A stretch of DNA of 33,580 bases from an uncultured Acidimicrobiales bacterium (GTDB lineage: Bacteria > Actinomycetota > Acidimicrobiia > Acidimicrobiales > SZUA-35): positions 1-33,580 of the forward strand of contig CALHCB010000094.1 in the NCBI GenBank assembly GCA_937930695.1. Reading direction: 5' to 3'. The number at the start of each line of letters is the position of its first letter. Within the stretch, counting starts at the first letter, position 1. The translations under genes were made by a program, and so were the position numbers. The notes beneath the pieces are model-generated. The model was not told the DNA's origin. It worked only from the letters and a program-made list of their open reading frames with translations, and searched no databases. Shown piece by piece: positions 32,443-33,580 of this stretch.

Positions 32443-33580
32443 ATGTCCCCCGCCCCGACAACCGAACACGACCGCCTGGCCGATTCCGATCGCCGGGGAT
32501 GGCTGCGTTGGGGGCCGTATCTCTCCGAACGAGCCTGGGGCACCGTCCGAGAGGACTACAGCGCCGATGGCGGGGTGTGGTCCTACTTCTCTCATGACGA
32601 TGCGCGTTCACGGGCGTATCGCTGGAACGAGGATGGTCTGGCCGGGCTGAGCGACATCGACCAGAACCTCTGCTTTGCGTTGAGCTTCTGGAACGGCCGC
32701 GATCCGTTCCTCAAAGAGCGCTTGTTCGGGCTCACCGGCGATGAGGGAAACCACGGCGAAGATGTGAAGGAGGCGTGGTGGTATACCGACGCCACACCGA
32801 GTGCCTCCTATCTTCAATGGCGCTACGCCTACCCCCAAACGGAGTTTCCCTACGAAGAACTGCGAACGGTCAATGCCCAGCGCTCTCGAACCGAACGTGA
32901 ATATGAAATCGAGGACACTGCTGCCTTTGACGAAGATCGGTATTGGGACATCGCGGTCACGTACGCCAAGCAGGACGCGGGCACCATCGTTGCCTCCATC
33001 GAGGTCACCAATCTCGGCCCGGATACCGAGACGATCCATGTGCTCCCAACGCTCTGGTTCCGCAACGTTTGGGACCACGAACCGGGTAGGAACAAGCCGG
33101 GGCTCCTTCTTGCGGACGGAGCCATCACGTCCGACGATGGCCGCGGCACCACGATGCGCCTCACCGCCAATGGCGAACCGCCCGCCTTGTTCTGCAACAA
33201 CGAAACGAACACCGACAAGATCTGGGGCTCAAAGAACAAGACGAGCTACCCCAAAGATGGAATCAATGATCATGTGGTCAACGGTCGCCAAACGGTCAGC
33301 CCCGCCAAGCGGGGCACCAAGGCGGCGTTCTGGTACCAGCTCGAGATTCCGTCGGGCGCTCGTCGGACCGTCCAACTTGTTCTTGGTCCTGACGTCGAGA
33401 CCGATGTGGCTCCCGAACGACTCAACCAGATCATCGAGGAACGTCGGCGCGACGCTGACGCCTTTTACGACACGGTGATCCCCGAGCATGTTGGAGCGGA
33501 GGATCGGCGCATTGCTCGTGAAGCACTTGCCGGGATGGTGTGGGGCACACAGTTCTACGCATTCGACGTCGAGGCATGGT
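32443..33580 (+). CDS. GH63/MGH1-like glycoside hydrolase, N-terminal part (partial)
   Basis: A frame starts at ATG 32443, with GGAG five bases upstream, and stays open to the window end (379 residues seen). The N-terminus WLRWGPYLSERAWGTVREDY, then SHDDARSRAYRWNEDGLAGL, FALSFWNGRDPFLKERLFGL and TGDEGNHGEDVKEAWWY is characteristic of bacterial GH63-related glucosidases of about 880 residues (MGH1-like domain). It is a sheet-rich domain before the catalytic (alpha/alpha)6 barrel, which lies beyond the window. No signal peptide is seen, so a cytoplasmic role in hydrolysing glucosides is likely. Divergent from the AceE-like gene, which suggests shared control of sugar breakdown and central metabolism (inference). 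Confidence 0.85.
   Translation, partial: MSPAPTTEHDRLADSDRRGWLRWGPYLSERAWGTVREDYSADGGVWSYFSHDDARSRAYRWNEDGLAGLSDIDQNLCFALSFWNGRDPFLKERLFGLTGDEGNHGEDVKEAWWYTDATPSASYLQWRYAYPQTEFPYEELRTVNAQRSRTEREYEIEDTAAFDEDRYWDIAVTYAKQDAGTIVASIEVTNLGPDTETIHVLPTLWFRNVWDHEPGRNKPGLLLADGAITSDDGRGTTMRLTANGEPPALFCNNETNTDKIWGSKNKTSYPKDGINDHVVNGRQTVSPAKRGTKAAFWYQLEIPSGARRTVQLVLGPDVETDVAPERLNQIIEERRRDADAFYDTVIPEHVGAEDRRIAREALAGMVWGTQFYAFDVEAW

Noticed and set aside
32359-32595. Upstream extension of the AceE-like gene over the start of the glycosidase
   Set aside because: The added 79 residues are His/Gly/Arg-rich and overlap a clear glycosidase N-terminus with its own ribosome site.
1-33580. Mobile elements, CRISPR arrays, tRNA genes, phage genes
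   Set aside because: No transposase, integrase, terminal repeats, evenly spaced repeats or tRNA cloverleaf were seen on reading both strands; composition is even throughout.

Overview
The window looks like a chromosomal segment of a GC-rich actinobacterium. The gene mix (paired F420-type luciferase-like oxidoreductases, CaiB/BaiF CoA-transferases, a DUF2510/DUF4870 membrane protein, an OmpR-type two-component pair facing a Ser/Thr-rich anchored protein, and many 4-bp ATGA overlaps) would suit a free-living, possibly marine member of the Acidimicrobiia. That placement is inference; there is no rRNA or marker gene to prove it. Coding density is very high. No gene-free stretch exceeds 300 bases (the longest is about 229 bases, at 8192-8420). 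I saw no tRNA, rRNA, CRISPR array, insertion sequence or phage gene.

Region 1 (1-3600): the end of an amidohydrolase, then a minus-strand operon of OmpR-type response regulator, histidine kinase and a DinB-like gene that is frameshifted in this sequence. Facing the operon is a membrane-anchored Ser/Thr-rich protein with a small C-terminal domain. The shared control region carries a tandem ATTTAGG repeat with 11-bp spacing, a plausible binding site for the regulator.

Region 2 (3600-16992): mostly acyl-CoA and redox catabolism of unknown substrate. It holds a class III CoA-transferase, an isomerase-like crotonase, an SDR with an altered active site, two co-translated luciferase-like oxidoreductases, an IlvD/Edd-type dehydratase, and a second CoA-transferase coupled to a SnoaL-like protein. 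Interspersed are a stand-alone receiver protein, a small membrane protein, a secreted HExxH protein, a MarR regulator followed by a double-ACT protein, and a Nudix hydrolase.

Region 3 (17007-29857): a surface-glycan locus. Eight minus-strand genes, every junction overlapping, encode a GT-A type glycosyltransferase, a nucleoside-phosphorylase-like protein, two GT4 glycosyltransferases, a winged-helix/nucleotidyltransferase-fold protein, two methyltransferases and a B12-binding radical SAM enzyme. Divergent from them are a flippase (Wzx-like) and a Wzy/WaaL-like ligase or polymerase that carries an inserted Ig-like domain. Two sulfotransferases lie on the opposite strand, their ends overlapping the flippase and ligase genes. 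Together they suggest a methylated, possibly sulfated exported glycan. The many SAM-consuming enzymes next to a nucleoside phosphorylase suggest by-product clearance inside the operon.

Region 4 (30004-33580): a short AceE-like (pyruvate dehydrogenase E1/transketolase superfamily) protein, divergent from the start of a GH63/MGH1-like glycoside hydrolase that runs off the window.
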